A program made the position numbers and the translations under genes. The notes beneath the pieces were generated by a model. That model worked only from the letters and a program-made list of their open reading frames with translations, searched no databases and was not told the origin of the DNA. Positions 25,987-35,209 of a DNA stretch of 64,000 nt are shown here, piece after piece. Numbering within the stretch: position 1 is the first letter of the stretch; each line of letters begins with the position of its first letter. This stretch comes from Candidatus Defluviibacillus avedoerensis (GTDB taxonomy: Bacteria > Pseudomonadota > Gammaproteobacteria > Burkholderiales > Burkholderiaceae_C). The DNA is taken from positions 372,001 through 436,000 of the forward strand of contig JADJBS010000002.1 of assembly GCA_016703665.1 (NCBI GenBank). Direction: 5' to 3'.

Positions 25987-26463
25987 TCAGTTGGCTGACG
26001 CCGCTGTGCCGGGGGCCGAGTTATCTGGTGCGGGGGCCAATACTTCGACTGGCAGCCCCAGGTAAGCGGCAGCCTTATCTGGCGCCAAGCCAAAGGTCAA
26101 CAACATCTGCGCGGTGCCCACGTTACCGCGTGCAGTTCCACTGAGGGCGCTCTGGGCACTGAAGGCCAGCACACCAGATCGGCCATCGTTGCAATCGATG
26201 TGAACCGTGCCAACCCGGGACGCGGTGTAACGCAGGGGCCCCGAACACGCCAGGACGGGGCTTGTTGTGGTCTGTAACTGAAGGCTAGCTTCGCGGTCCC
26301 GGGCAAAGTTCATTTTGCCCCGGAGGATTTGGCTATCGAGCACTGAAAATGCATCGGCGTTTGACGACATCCATCCACTTACTTTTTCGAGTGAACTGGC
26401 GCAACCGGCGAGCGCCGCCACAAACACCGTGGCCAGGATCAAACGTTGGCTTGTGGCATGCAT
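25987..26463 (-). CDS. Small lipoprotein of unknown function
   Basis: Unrecognised protein (158 aa) with a lipobox: SQRLILATVFVAALAGC, so the mature protein begins at Cys and is probably anchored in a membrane facing the periplasm. The remainder has a DREASLQLQTT stretch, two Cys (VLACSGPLRY and VHIDCNDGRSGV) that could form a disulfide, and a low-complexity tail. The ATG at 26463 has GAGG upstream. It starts five bases after the HDOD stop, so the two are likely co-transcribed. Confidence 0.72.
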   Translation of the reverse strand: MHATSQRLILATVFVAALAGCASSLEKVSGWMSSNADAFSVLDSQILRGKMNFARDREASLQLQTTTSPVLACSGPLRYTASRVGTVHIDCNDGRSGVLAFSAQSALSGTARGNVGTAQMLLTFGLAPDKAAAYLGLPVEVLAPAPDNSAPGTAASAN

Positions 26464-26467
26464 GTCC

Positions 26468-27346
26468 TCAGGCCTTTCCAACAGCAAAGTCTTCTAACAG
26501 GCGTTCTATCCAGTCGTCGACATCCTGGTCATTCAGCATCAATGCACTGGCAGCATAGTCTCCGCCTTTGTTCCATTCAGTGCTGGTGTTCATCCCGGCA
26601 AAGCGCTGGATGGAAATCTCGGCGACCAGGCTCATGGCAATCAGGCGCATGACGGTGTCCGGGACTTTGGGGTCATGAAAAATGCTGTAGTCGTGGTGCA
26701 GGCGAATCGCGAGACTCAAGGTCGGGGACATGCCCCAGCTACGCGCCATGATGCCGCCAATCAGCGCGTGGTCGGTATTGTGATGGGCCTGCTCAACCTC
26801 AGTAAAGCTCTTGCTTGGTTCATCGTTACAGGCTTTAAGCGTCTTGCCATAGTCACTGAAGCGTTGCATCAGCAGCGGGATGCCGACATCACAAAACAGG
26901 CCAAAAGACTGTGCGATGTCGAGATCCACGCCGCCCAAACCGCGGGCCAGACGAGACATGGCATAAGAGCGTTTGGCAGATACATCCCAAAAACGTGTGA
27001 GCATGGGGCCGTCTGTGCGCAACACCTTGCGCAAGATCAGCCCAGTGACGATGCCGCTGACCTGCTTAAGCCCAAGCATGTTGATCGCCTGATCCACTGA
27101 CTCGCATTGGCGAGAAAGCGCAAACATCGGCGAGTTCACGACTTTGAGCAGTGCCACGGTCATCGCAACATCGCTGGCGACCAGCGAGGCAATGCGCCGC
27201 AGATTCGGGTCATCAGTCACCATTTCCTGCTGCAATGAAACCAAGACAGATGGACGCGGAGGAATCCCAATGTTTTTGACGAGCGCATCCGTTTCTGGCA
27301 CGGCGAGTTGTTTTTCGGCTTCTAGCGCTGAGGTCGCGACGGGCAT
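26468..27346 (-). CDS. HDOD domain protein
   Basis: Signalling-type protein (292 aa) with the HDOD domain: IGIPPRPSVLVSLQQEM, DVAMTVALLKVVNSPMFAL and the helix containing INMLGLKQVSGIVTGL. The metal-dependent HD-GYP chemistry is not expected from this family. The chosen ATG has GGGAGAA six bases upstream. An open frame extends to a TTG at 27436 but has no comparable ribosome site. It is followed by the lipoprotein and preceded by the tRNA gene. Confidence 0.8.
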   Translation of the reverse strand: MPVATSALEAEKQLAVPETDALVKNIGIPPRPSVLVSLQQEMVTDDPNLRRIASLVASDVAMTVALLKVVNSPMFALSRQCESVDQAINMLGLKQVSGIVTGLILRKVLRTDGPMLTRFWDVSAKRSYAMSRLARGLGGVDLDIAQSFGLFCDVGIPLLMQRFSDYGKTLKACNDEPSKSFTEVEQAHHNTDHALIGGIMARSWGMSPTLSLAIRLHHDYSIFHDPKVPDTVMRLIAMSLVAEISIQRFAGMNTSTEWNKGGDYAASALMLNDQDVDDWIERLLEDFAVGKA

Positions 27347-27446
27347 CTGCAGTTCTCCCAATAGAAACTGCATCGTATACAAAACGCCTTGCGCCTGATT
27401 GTCCGACTGGATTTGTTGTGCGCGCTGTAGGGTCAAAGCGCAGATA

Positions 27447-27540
27447 TGGTGCCCGGGACCGGAATCGAACCGGTACGCCCCTTATTCAGGAAAGCGGCGG
27501 ATTTTAAGTCCGCAGTGTCTACCAATTTCACCACCCGGGC
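27447..27540 (-). tRNA. tRNA-Leu (anticodon UAA)
   Basis: Complete tRNA on the minus strand. The acceptor stem pairs GCCCGGG with CCCGGGC, and the discriminator A is followed by an encoded CCA. The anticodon stem GCGGA/TCCGC closes the seven-base loop CTTAAAA, giving anticodon TAA. The long variable arm and the length with CCA (94 bases) fit tRNA-Leu. The T-arm GGTTCGATTCC is canonical. Confidence 0.96.
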
Positions 27541-27593
27541 ATTTTGTAGGGTGGGTTGCTTTATGAGAGCAGGCGAGATTATGCCTGCATGGC

Positions 27594-28364
27594 TCAATGT
27601 CTTCGCCATTCTCTCCAGACGATGCCAGAAAACCTGGGGCCTTTGAGCAAATATCTGCGCCAGAGTTTGCGCGGATTGGAGAGCAAGCGCCAGAGCCATT
27701 CAAGGCCACTTCTCTGCATCCAGACTGGCGCGCGAGGGATAAGGCCCAAGGCAAATTCCATTGATGCGCCTACGCCAAGCAAAAGTCCTGTGTTAACTTG
27801 GTTACGCACCTGCAAAGCCCATAGGTCTTGGCGCGGAAAGCCCAAGCAGACAAAGACCACGTCTGGTGCGATGTCGTTCACCCACTTCACGCAGGCTTCA
27901 CCGTCCTCGCCCTGGTAGTCGAAACCCATGCGCGGACAGTGCAGGCTGATTCGTAAATCAGGGTAAACCTGGGCAAACAAATCCAGCAGTGCTTGTTCCT
28001 GACCGGGCATGCCACCAATTACCGCCACATGCCAGGCGCGTTTTTGCGCTTCGATGACCAATGCCACAAACAGGTCTGCCCCCGTGACGCGGGCTGGCAG
28101 GCTTACGCCGAGCAGCTTGGACGCCCAGACCACGGGCATGCCGTCAGCGAACACAAAATCTGCTGTTTTGTAGGTATTCTTCAGCTCTGCGTTTTCCTCT
28201 AGATTGACCAGATGATCCACATTGGGCGTGACCACCACTCTGGCTGGACGCCCGGACACTGCCTGAGCAAGCAAAACAACCGCTTCATCAAGGGTGACGG
28301 CATTGAAGTTGAGGCCAAAAAGCTGTCTTTGGACTGGGGCGGTTTTCGGGTCAACTGAGGTCAT
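27594..28364 (-). CDS. WecG/TagA/CpsF family glycosyltransferase
   Basis: GT26-type transferase (256 aa) that adds an amino sugar or similar residue to a lipid-linked intermediate at the cytoplasmic membrane. Characteristic segments: VVTPNVDHLVNLEEN, DFVFADGMPVVWASKLLG, RVTGADLF and VFVCLGFPRQDLWA. The C-terminal region LSNPRKLWRRYLLKGPRF is the membrane-associating appendage. Its start overlaps the deacetylase stop (ATGA). It is the last gene of the minus-strand half of the exopolysaccharide locus. Confidence 0.9.
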   Translation of the reverse strand: MTSVDPKTAPVQRQLFGLNFNAVTLDEAVVLLAQAVSGRPARVVVTPNVDHLVNLEENAELKNTYKTADFVFADGMPVVWASKLLGVSLPARVTGADLFVALVIEAQKRAWHVAVIGGMPGQEQALLDLFAQVYPDLRISLHCPRMGFDYQGEDGEACVKWVNDIAPDVVFVCLGFPRQDLWALQVRNQVNTGLLLGVGASMEFALGLIPRAPVWMQRSGLEWLWRLLSNPRKLWRRYLLKGPRFSGIVWREWRRH

Positions 28365-29110
28365 ACCGAACGCCAGTAATCAATTGCCTGGTCAATGGGG
28401 AGCACTTTGCAACCCGCCGCCAATGACATTTGCACAGCGCTTTCGAGCAAGTGGGGTGTGCAACCCCACTTGCTCGGCTCCCGCTCTACATCATGACTGT
28501 AAAAAATCAGCCAGCCTTTCTTTTCTGCATTGGTACAGACAAGGCTCTGCAGGGTGGCGGCGCTCATGACACTGTCGTACAGGCGCTCCGTCTTGAGCGC
28601 ATTGAGGTCGGCATAGCCGGTCTGAATGCCCCCGCCAGTGATCCTGCAAGAGGCAAAGCGACGACCGGCATGTAGTTTGGACCGGAGATCAAACGCACCA
28701 AGTGGAAATGAAAAGTGGAGCGGTCGATCCGTCACGCCACATTGCTCAAGAAATTCATCATTGCGCTGGAACTCAGCGTTCAGCTGTATCAAACTCATGC
28801 CAGCGCAGGGCGTGTGAGAATAAGTGTGACAACCTATCTGGTGTCCGCTGTCCCGTAAATTACAGATGTCCCTAACCGAGTGACTCATGTGCCCCAGGTC
28901 CATTTTGTCAGTCAATGCACCAGCCACATACCAAGTGCCATGGCAATGGTGTTTTTCAAGAACTGCTGCTCCGGTCTGACACGCGCTTTGCGGAGCATCG
29001 TCGAAACTGAAACTCACAATGCCTGTGTGACCGACCAAAGGAAGCAGGCGGCGGTGAGCTCGTAATGCCATCCATCGCTCTGCACGCATAGCCAAAGACG
29101 GTGGACTCAT
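28361..29110 (-). CDS. Polysaccharide deacetylase family protein
   Basis: NodB-homology protein (249 aa). Motif 1 is SFSFDDAP with the catalytic and metal Asp, and motif 2 is HTYSH with two metal His. It lacks a clear signal peptide and could act in the cytoplasm on a lipid-linked repeat unit, or be exported by other means. Located between epsL and the WecG/TagA gene with four-base overlaps on both sides, so it modifies the locus product, probably by N- or O-deacetylation. Confidence 0.82.
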   Translation of the reverse strand: MSPPSLAMRAERWMALRAHRRLLPLVGHTGIVSFSFDDAPQSACQTGAAVLEKHHCHGTWYVAGALTDKMDLGHMSHSVRDICNLRDSGHQIGCHTYSHTPCAGMSLIQLNAEFQRNDEFLEQCGVTDRPLHFSFPLGAFDLRSKLHAGRRFASCRITGGGIQTGYADLNALKTERLYDSVMSAATLQSLVCTNAEKKGWLIFYSHDVEREPSKWGCTPHLLESAVQMSLAAGCKVLPIDQAIDYWRSV

Positions 29111-30435
29111 TGGCGGCGTTCTCCGAGTCCGGTACGCAATGCACCGTCTCTCAGGCTTTCATAGGTATATTCCAGTCCAAGGCGGATACTGGTTTGGTTG
29201 ATGGCCGATCCGAGGGAGCCCCGGTCAAGCTTTTCACGAAAACCTTCTGCATAGACGCGAATATCCGGTGTGAACGCATGCACAACGCTGCCACCCAGCC
29301 GTGTTCGTCTAAGTTCGGGGTTGGAGACACTGCTGCCAAGCACGGTTGATTGATAGCGCTGCAATTCTTCTGCAGCTTGGAGCGTCAGTCGCGTTTTGGG
29401 CGTTGCAGCCCAGCGAACGCCCAGTTGACCACCGGTATTGATTGTGTAGAGGGTATTGACGTCGGTAGTTCCGACGGGGCGGTTCCAGATGCTTGCCGTG
29501 AAGCGTGTCAACGGTGAGTAGTCGTATGTTGCAAGTAACTCGGCATTCAGCACCGAGAAATTGCGGGAGCCCAAAACGGAATAGTTTCTGTGCACGTATC
29601 CGAGCCGCCCACCTACCCGCGACATCACGCTGTATTGCCAATCCGTTGAAAGGTATAACTCCCGGTCACGGTACCCGCTGTCCAGGAGTGCGATTTGCGT
29701 GTCAGATCGGTTCAGGAAGTGTGTTTGCGTCGAGCGGAACCCTGTTCGCAGGGTTGATCCCAGTGAGCTATCCCACCTGGCCCCCACGTCCACAACAGTA
29801 TCGTTACGGTCATTTGGATTGAGCACTGCATTTTCGAAGCGCAAAGTTTGACGGGAAATAGTAGCTGGAAGTTGAACTTCTGGCGTGATCTTGAGAGCTA
29901 CCTCGGCTGAGGTCAATTCAGTGCGCAGCATTGCCTTCTGGGTGAAGCTGCCGTCCAGGTACTGATAAAGCTGTGTTTGACTGCTCCGGAGTACCTCGCC
30001 ACGCCAAAGATCCCCAAATCGCCACTGAAAAGCTGTGCGGTAACTTCCGTCCTGGTTGTCAAGCTGACTGAATTGCTGATAGTCACGTTTCCCCAGTTGA
30101 CCAGACAACAACAGCCGTGTTTCGGGTGAATCCAGTGGCGCGATGCCAGCCGCCCGGACGTCGACCGAGAAAATGGAGTCACTTTTCTTCAATGTACCAA
30201 GAGACGCTTGCGGAGTTGCGTCGTCCGTGAATCTGAATGGATTTGAATCTGTTCGAAGCCCGGTGTCCATCTGGAGCACGAGTTCGTTTGGAGCGGCCAA
30301 TACAGATTGCAGATCGAAAACGAAAAAAACGACCAGTGCCAATGTGCCAAAGACTGGACGGGCATTGCCGAATATCCCAGTATTGAAGTGGTGGCGCATT
30401 GGACAAATGGGCATAGATTGAGTGTGGGTTTGCAT
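29107..30435 (-). CDS. EpsL-like outer-membrane beta-barrel protein
   Basis: Protein of 442 aa with a signal peptide (LALVVFFVFDLQSVLA). The body is rich in alternating hydrophobic/polar strands typical of outer-membrane barrels (RTGFRSTQTHFLNRSDTQIA, GGRLGYVHRNYSVLG) and ends RLGLEYTYESLRDG. The N-terminal LRTDSNPFRF motif and context fit the EpsL group of methanolan-type exopolysaccharide loci. Likely role: outer-membrane step in polymer export or retention. Starts 69 bases after the GT2 stop. Confidence 0.72.
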   Translation of the reverse strand: MQTHTQSMPICPMRHHFNTGIFGNARPVFGTLALVVFFVFDLQSVLAAPNELVLQMDTGLRTDSNPFRFTDDATPQASLGTLKKSDSIFSVDVRAAGIAPLDSPETRLLLSGQLGKRDYQQFSQLDNQDGSYRTAFQWRFGDLWRGEVLRSSQTQLYQYLDGSFTQKAMLRTELTSAEVALKITPEVQLPATISRQTLRFENAVLNPNDRNDTVVDVGARWDSSLGSTLRTGFRSTQTHFLNRSDTQIALLDSGYRDRELYLSTDWQYSVMSRVGGRLGYVHRNYSVLGSRNFSVLNAELLATYDYSPLTRFTASIWNRPVGTTDVNTLYTINTGGQLGVRWAATPKTRLTLQAAEELQRYQSTVLGSSVSNPELRRTRLGGSVVHAFTPDIRVYAEGFREKLDRGSLGSAINQTSIRLGLEYTYESLRDGALRTGLGERRQ

Positions 30436-30504
30436 GGACCAAGACCGTGCAAAACATTCTATTCTGCAAAACCGTGAGCAGAGACTGTAGCCGAAGGCTG
30501 TGTG

Positions 30505-31449
30505 TCAGTTTCCGTATTCTTTGAACTGAAACTTGCTCATTCCAGTTAATTTCCCTGCTTGAGACGCAGCTTTTCTCAGCCATTCAAATGAGCGGGTGTT
30601 TGAAACAATGGCCGTGACGGCGGCGAGCAACAGACTGATCAGCAACTGGATGCTTGCCCGCGAAAGGAGGTAGCTTGCGCGCAACGTGCGGTTGATCCCT
30701 TCGCGGCGATGGAGTTCGGCCCTGATCCAGGTTTGCCCTATCCGATAGGCACGGCGTAACAACCAGGTCGCAGTGGCGCGGTCCAAGGGGACGTCTTCTT
30801 CGACTGGCGCTTCGTCGCACCAAATGAATTTGGCTCCACGGGCAAGTAAATCTCTAAATAGCAAGCTGTCCTCTCCGCCAGTTCTTCCAAACTCAGTATC
30901 AAAGGGACCTGGTAGCGATCTGAGTAGTTTGACTGAAATCAGTACGTTGCCGGTCCTTGTATCCCGCTCATCAATCGGTGACCCCGTCTTGAAACGACGG
31001 CGTTCGAAATATCCGCCGTCAATGATCCATTTCGGCGTGCCTGGGACATACCTTGGTAACACAGGCGCAAAAACTGCATCTGCCTGAAATTGTTGTTGAG
31101 TGGACATCAATCGCAACAGCCAATCTGATTGAGGTGTTTCATCATCATCGATGAACGCGATCCATTGGCCAGTTGCTGCAGCAACGGTGGCATTCCTGGC
31201 AAGGGAGATATTGGCAACGGGCACATGCAAAGTTGTCAGGGAGAAGGGTGCAGTGGCTTGCCATGACTCGAGGACTGGTTTGGCTGAGTTTGCGGGGTCG
31301 TTATCGGCAACAATAATTTCGACCTCATGGGTGATGCCTACTGTTTCCAGTTTGCCGAGGTCGCACAGCAGTTGTTTCAGCAAGCCGGGGCGGCGGAAAG
31401 TACAGACACAGATGCTGATGCGTGGAGTGCAATCATCTGGATGAAGCAT
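30505..31449 (-). CDS. Family 2 glycosyltransferase
   Basis: GT-A enzyme (314 aa). N-terminal ISICVCTFRRPGLLKQLL, the nucleotide-binding EIIVADNDP and the metal motif AFIDDDE (DxD-like) are clear, followed by GRTGGEDSLLFRDLLARGAK. A C-terminal hydrophobic segment (LISLLLAAVTAIV) may anchor it to the membrane. Adds one sugar to the repeat unit; donor unknown. Three bases separate its start from the flippase stop. Confidence 0.88.
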   Translation of the reverse strand: MLHPDDCTPRISICVCTFRRPGLLKQLLCDLGKLETVGITHEVEIIVADNDPANSAKPVLESWQATAPFSLTTLHVPVANISLARNATVAAATGQWIAFIDDDETPQSDWLLRLMSTQQQFQADAVFAPVLPRYVPGTPKWIIDGGYFERRRFKTGSPIDERDTRTGNVLISVKLLRSLPGPFDTEFGRTGGEDSLLFRDLLARGAKFIWCDEAPVEEDVPLDRATATWLLRRAYRIGQTWIRAELHRREGINRTLRASYLLSRASIQLLISLLLAAVTAIVSNTRSFEWLRKAASQAGKLTGMSKFQFKEYGN

Positions 31450-31452
31450 GGT

Positions 31453-32739
31453 TTACTCAGTTTGCGTTAGTTCACCCGAATGCTTCCTCTTGGCCTTCGG
31501 CATAAGGATGGTCATGTTTGTCAAGAATTCAATCGATTCAACAATGATCATTGCGCACAGTGCCCCGAAAATCCCAAACTTCGGCATCAAAATCAGGCAA
31601 CTGGCGGCCAAAAGACCCAACGAAATGCTTCCTTGCCAGAAGAGTACACGGTACCAACCGTAGCTCATCAAAAAAGTGGTCCCAACTGCCCTCGCACCAT
31701 TGACCATGAAATAGAGTGCCCATAAAGGTACAAGGGCTATGGACTCCTGATATTTTGGCCCCAGCAAATTGGTTTGGAGCCAAGGTAGAACCAGGACAAG
31801 CACAACAGAGAAGGCAAATATCATCGTCACCAGCGCTCCGATGGACTGCCACGCAAATTTCTCAAGGCCTAGAAGATTGTTTTGGGCTATCAGCCTGCCA
31901 GCAGCGGGCTTTGCCACACGTGACCAAGCCATGCTTAGCAGGGCAACAGGCACAAGTAATAGGCGGGCGGCATTGAGGTCTGCCGACGCTTCAACGCTGA
32001 TGTAAACACCTGCAAAATACAGGTAAGCGTTGTTACCAAGCCAGCCATTCACAGCCCCAGCGAAAGCCCAGCGGCTTAACCTCCATAGCATTTGGATGTC
32101 AGTCACGAGTTGGGATCGCGAGACACCTAAGCCCTTTTTCCACCAATGAATACTGAAGATAAGGCCTGCGACTCCATTGGAGAAAGCCAGCACCAGCATG
32201 GTCCCGAAGATTGTGACAGCGTCGGCAAAGTAGACATAGGCGAAAGCTGAAACGACGGTGAGACCAAAAAACAGGCTATCCAGTTTGGCGACAGCCACGG
32301 CTTTGGAGTTGGTAAACAGGGCGGTTCGACAAAACTCACGGGTGCTCAGAGAGGCAATGAACAGTGCAAATGCGATTCCGACGGCTTCCGGGTTTTCCGT
32401 GAAACCAGCAGAACGGGCGCCAATGTCGGCGCCAAGCCCAAAAAGCAAAGCGACGCCGAGGGATGCCGCCCAATAGAGTCTTGCGACTCTAGAAATCAGA
32501 TCCGTGCGTTCTTGGTCGGGTAGGCGTGGCGCGATCGTGCTCAAGGCAGATCCAATTAAAGCATCGAGCAAGGCGGTTGAAAGCAGACCCGCTGAGAACA
32601 GCAGGGTATAAAGGCCATAGGCTTCCTTGCTGGCAAGCCGAATCAGCGCAATGCCGACAATGAAATTCAGCAGGCTGAGGAGCGCTTGGTCAAAGATTGA
32701 CGCAATGGAACTGAATAGGAATCGTTTTCCAGACGTCAA
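31453..32739 (-). CDS. Polysaccharide flippase, Wzx/MOP superfamily
   Basis: Membrane protein (428 aa) with about twelve hydrophobic segments and the N-terminal pattern of O-antigen flippases (IASIFDQALLSLLNFIVGIA, then ASKEAYGLYTLLFSAGLL). It would translocate lipid-linked repeat units across the inner membrane. The start is a TTG overlapping the epsG stop (TTGA) and preceded by AAGGTGG; no ATG fits. The C-terminus is charged (PKAKRKHSGELTQTE). Confidence 0.85.
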   Translation of the reverse strand: MTSGKRFLFSSIASIFDQALLSLLNFIVGIALIRLASKEAYGLYTLLFSAGLLSTALLDALIGSALSTIAPRLPDQERTDLISRVARLYWAASLGVALLFGLGADIGARSAGFTENPEAVGIAFALFIASLSTREFCRTALFTNSKAVAVAKLDSLFFGLTVVSAFAYVYFADAVTIFGTMLVLAFSNGVAGLIFSIHWWKKGLGVSRSQLVTDIQMLWRLSRWAFAGAVNGWLGNNAYLYFAGVYISVEASADLNAARLLLVPVALLSMAWSRVAKPAAGRLIAQNNLLGLEKFAWQSIGALVTMIFAFSVVLVLVLPWLQTNLLGPKYQESIALVPLWALYFMVNGARAVGTTFLMSYGWYRVLFWQGSISLGLLAASCLILMPKFGIFGALCAMIIVESIEFLTNMTILMPKAKRKHSGELTQTE

Positions 32740-33779
32740 TTTCCACCTTCAACCGAACGCCTGCGCCTGAAAGGACTTGTCATCTGTGTCCAGACGGCCC
32801 GCAACGTGCCTCTCATGGATTTGGGCGGCTGGTTATAAACCGTACCCAGCATTTCAACGCCAACACCGGATATATCTCGATTCAGTGTTTTTAGATCAGA
32901 TAGTTTGGTGAAATTCTCGCGTCCTACGATCAGGGCACGACCGGTCTGACGCGCAATCGTTTCACCGTCCGCCCAAATGGTGGCGGCCGGTGTGTCCACA
33001 ATGAATACAGCAATATCTGAACTGAATCGATCAAGTAGCTTTGAAAAATTGGGTGAACTCAGTATCTCAATAGGATTGGGCGGTGGTGGCCCAGAGCCCA
33101 GGAGCCATAAATTTGGCATGACTGACGGCAACTGATCCATTGTCTTCGGGCTTCGCTGGGCGAGCATGGTGGATAGGCCCGTCTGATTGGGTATTCCGAA
33201 GATCTTGTGCAGGGTGGGGGACCGCATATTGCCATCAATCAACATGGTGTGAATATTCAATTGAGCAAATGCGACAGCTAAACTTGCAGCGATATGGCTT
33301 TTGCCTTCCCGTTTGAGGGGGCTCAAAATAGCCAAAGCAATGTGTTGCCCATCCCCAATTTTGTTCAGTATTTGTGTTCGCAAGCGGCGGATGCCCTCAG
33401 CCTCCTCACTGTAAGGTGAGTGAATAATGGCAAGGGATGGGGCGAAGCCCGTAGTGCGCCGACCCGACGGGGTATTAAAGTTGAACTGCTTGTCGAGCAC
33501 ATCTTCAACTTCGTTGCTACTGAGTAGCCCAAGTTTCACTGCTGCCTCGCCAAAGCGCATGCCACGCTCTTTCTGTAGACGGACAATGGCTTCAACTTGC
33601 TCTTTTGTGAGTCGATTTGATTTGATGAACGCGTCCCCCATGCGTCCTTTTCGCATGACGGCTTCTTCCGACAATTGCCCAAGGGTTGATTCAGTTGGGT
33701 TGAAGGGAGAAAAAACAGAAGCCTCCTGTTGCACCTTCCGTGCGCTTTGACCAAAGCGAGGACGTTGATTGAATGCCAT
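32736..33779 (-). CDS. epsG: BY-kinase-like chain-length regulator EpsG
   Basis: Cytoplasmic tyrosine-kinase-type partner (347 aa) of the EpsF chain-length protein. The N-terminal part (DAFIKSNRLTKEQVEAIVRL, then EAAVKLGLLSSNEVEDVL) is the extension seen in the EpsG group. The P-loop is SPLKREGKSHIA, Walker A' is MLIDGNMRSP (second Asp of the usual DxD is Asn), and Walker B is VFIVDTPA. The C-terminus lacks the long Tyr cluster of Wzc. Presumably an ATPase that tunes polymer length with EpsF. Confidence 0.85.
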   Translation of the reverse strand: MAFNQRPRFGQSARKVQQEASVFSPFNPTESTLGQLSEEAVMRKGRMGDAFIKSNRLTKEQVEAIVRLQKERGMRFGEAAVKLGLLSSNEVEDVLDKQFNFNTPSGRRTTGFAPSLAIIHSPYSEEAEGIRRLRTQILNKIGDGQHIALAILSPLKREGKSHIAASLAVAFAQLNIHTMLIDGNMRSPTLHKIFGIPNQTGLSTMLAQRSPKTMDQLPSVMPNLWLLGSGPPPPNPIEILSSPNFSKLLDRFSSDIAVFIVDTPAATIWADGETIARQTGRALIVGRENFTKLSDLKTLNRDISGVGVEMLGTVYNQPPKSMRGTLRAVWTQMTSPFRRRRSVEGGN

Positions 33780-33794
33780 TGGAACTTCTATCGA

Positions 33795-35183
33795 TTATTG
33801 ATTCTGTTTTCCGATTCGACCCAGGACAGAGAGATTGAGCTCCTTTTCCAGATCGTCCACATGGCGTAACCGGCGCCCAGTCAATTCAGTGAGAAATACG
33901 ATCACAAGGCCAAGCAAAAATCCGACAGGAAAACTCATAAGCAAATTGGTTTGAAGCTTGGGTTTGGAATGAGTGTAGGGAAGGTCTGCCCATCGTAGAA
34001 CTGCCAACGACGGAGTATTCACCGTGCTCGCCATCAGCAACTCGTCGTATTTCTGAACTGCCGAAGTGTAAACCTGACGGACACTTTCCATCTGCCGCTG
34101 ATATGAGCTGATCACGTCACGATGTTTTTTCATTTCCAGAAGCTTTCGCTGCTGGTCTTCGACCTCTTTGGCTATCGCGCCAGTTTGTGTGTCGAACCGC
34201 CTTTGTTCCATCAATACGGCACTGAGTGCAACTTCCGATTCGCGTTCCAGTCGACGCATGAGCATTTCGCGTTCAGCCGTCACAATCTTGTACCGTGGGT
34301 GGTTGCGTCCATAAATATTGGTTACCTCAGCGGTTTGACGGTCAAGGTCTGAAAGACGCAATCTCAACTCCGGAATGCCGCGCTGCTGGGCAACTTCTGG
34401 AATATCCATAGGTGGTACACCTGCTTTCAGCAAGGCTTGTATCGCCCTGTGGCGTGCATCTGCTTCCAGTCTCAAACTTTGAGCCGCAGACTGCCTCGTG
34501 GTTAATTCGTTCAGCTGTCGGGAACCGGTGTCTAGACGCTCATCAGCATCAACAATCCCATACTCTTGCTGGTACTTGGTAATCGAGCTTTGGATCCTGT
34601 CAAGCTCCTGTCGCAGGGATTCCAATTGGCTGTTGTATTGTTCTTGGCGTGATTTCGCAGGCGCCAAACTAATACGCATGACCAAGTCCATATAGGCTTG
34701 AATTGCTGCATTGAGCGCATCACGTGCTTGGGTTGGGCTATCAGCTGAATACTTTAGCTCAACGACGCGACTCGTCCGGCGCATGTTGACTTCCAGGCTC
34801 TTGCCGATACCTTCTATCACAATACTTCTGGCTTTGACGTCACCGTCTCGTTCAATGATTTTTCTGACGGTCTCGGCCGACATTAGCTTGGTTGTTTCAA
34901 TGATTCGGTTCGCTACTTCTTCACTGCGAATCATGTCTACCTGTGTCTGCATGTAGCTTTCGTCGTTGGCTTGCGTAAACTGACGACCGCTGATGGGGTC
35001 GTTAGACCGAAAATCAATGAACAGTTCGGCCGACGATGTATATATTTTTGGGAGCGACTTTGTCAGGGCATAGGTGGCGCAGATGGTTGCAACAATCACA
35101 ACTACAACCGTCCATTTTCTGGCTGCAAGGATGGCCGAAAGCTGGGCAAAAGAGAGTCCACTGCTCCTTATTTCAGTGTTCAT
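33795..35183 (-). CDS. epsF: Chain length determinant protein EpsF
   Basis: Wzz/PCP-family inner-membrane protein (462 aa). It has an N-terminal membrane segment (WTVVVVIVATICATYALTKS), a long periplasmic coiled coil (RQEQYNSQLESLRQELDRIQ and LERESEVALSAVLMEQRRFD) and a C-terminal membrane segment (LLMSFPVGFLLGLVIVFLTE) preceded by the Pro-rich turn. The ATG at 35183 is used; a GTG three codons upstream is an alternative. It works with EpsE at the outer membrane and EpsG in the cytoplasm. Confidence 0.88.
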   Translation of the reverse strand: MNTEIRSSGLSFAQLSAILAARKWTVVVVIVATICATYALTKSLPKIYTSSAELFIDFRSNDPISGRQFTQANDESYMQTQVDMIRSEEVANRIIETTKLMSAETVRKIIERDGDVKARSIVIEGIGKSLEVNMRRTSRVVELKYSADSPTQARDALNAAIQAYMDLVMRISLAPAKSRQEQYNSQLESLRQELDRIQSSITKYQQEYGIVDADERLDTGSRQLNELTTRQSAAQSLRLEADARHRAIQALLKAGVPPMDIPEVAQQRGIPELRLRLSDLDRQTAEVTNIYGRNHPRYKIVTAEREMLMRRLERESEVALSAVLMEQRRFDTQTGAIAKEVEDQQRKLLEMKKHRDVISSYQRQMESVRQVYTSAVQKYDELLMASTVNTPSLAVLRWADLPYTHSKPKLQTNLLMSFPVGFLLGLVIVFLTELTGRRLRHVDDLEKELNLSVLGRIGKQNQ

Positions 35184-35209
35184 CTGAGGCACATTGATGT
35201 TGAAAAGAG

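Noticed and set aside
27361..27390. ATCGTATAC in the 5' part of the HDOD frame as a second GntR operator
   Set aside because: Only half of the palindrome is present and it lies in or next to coding sequence of an unrelated gene.
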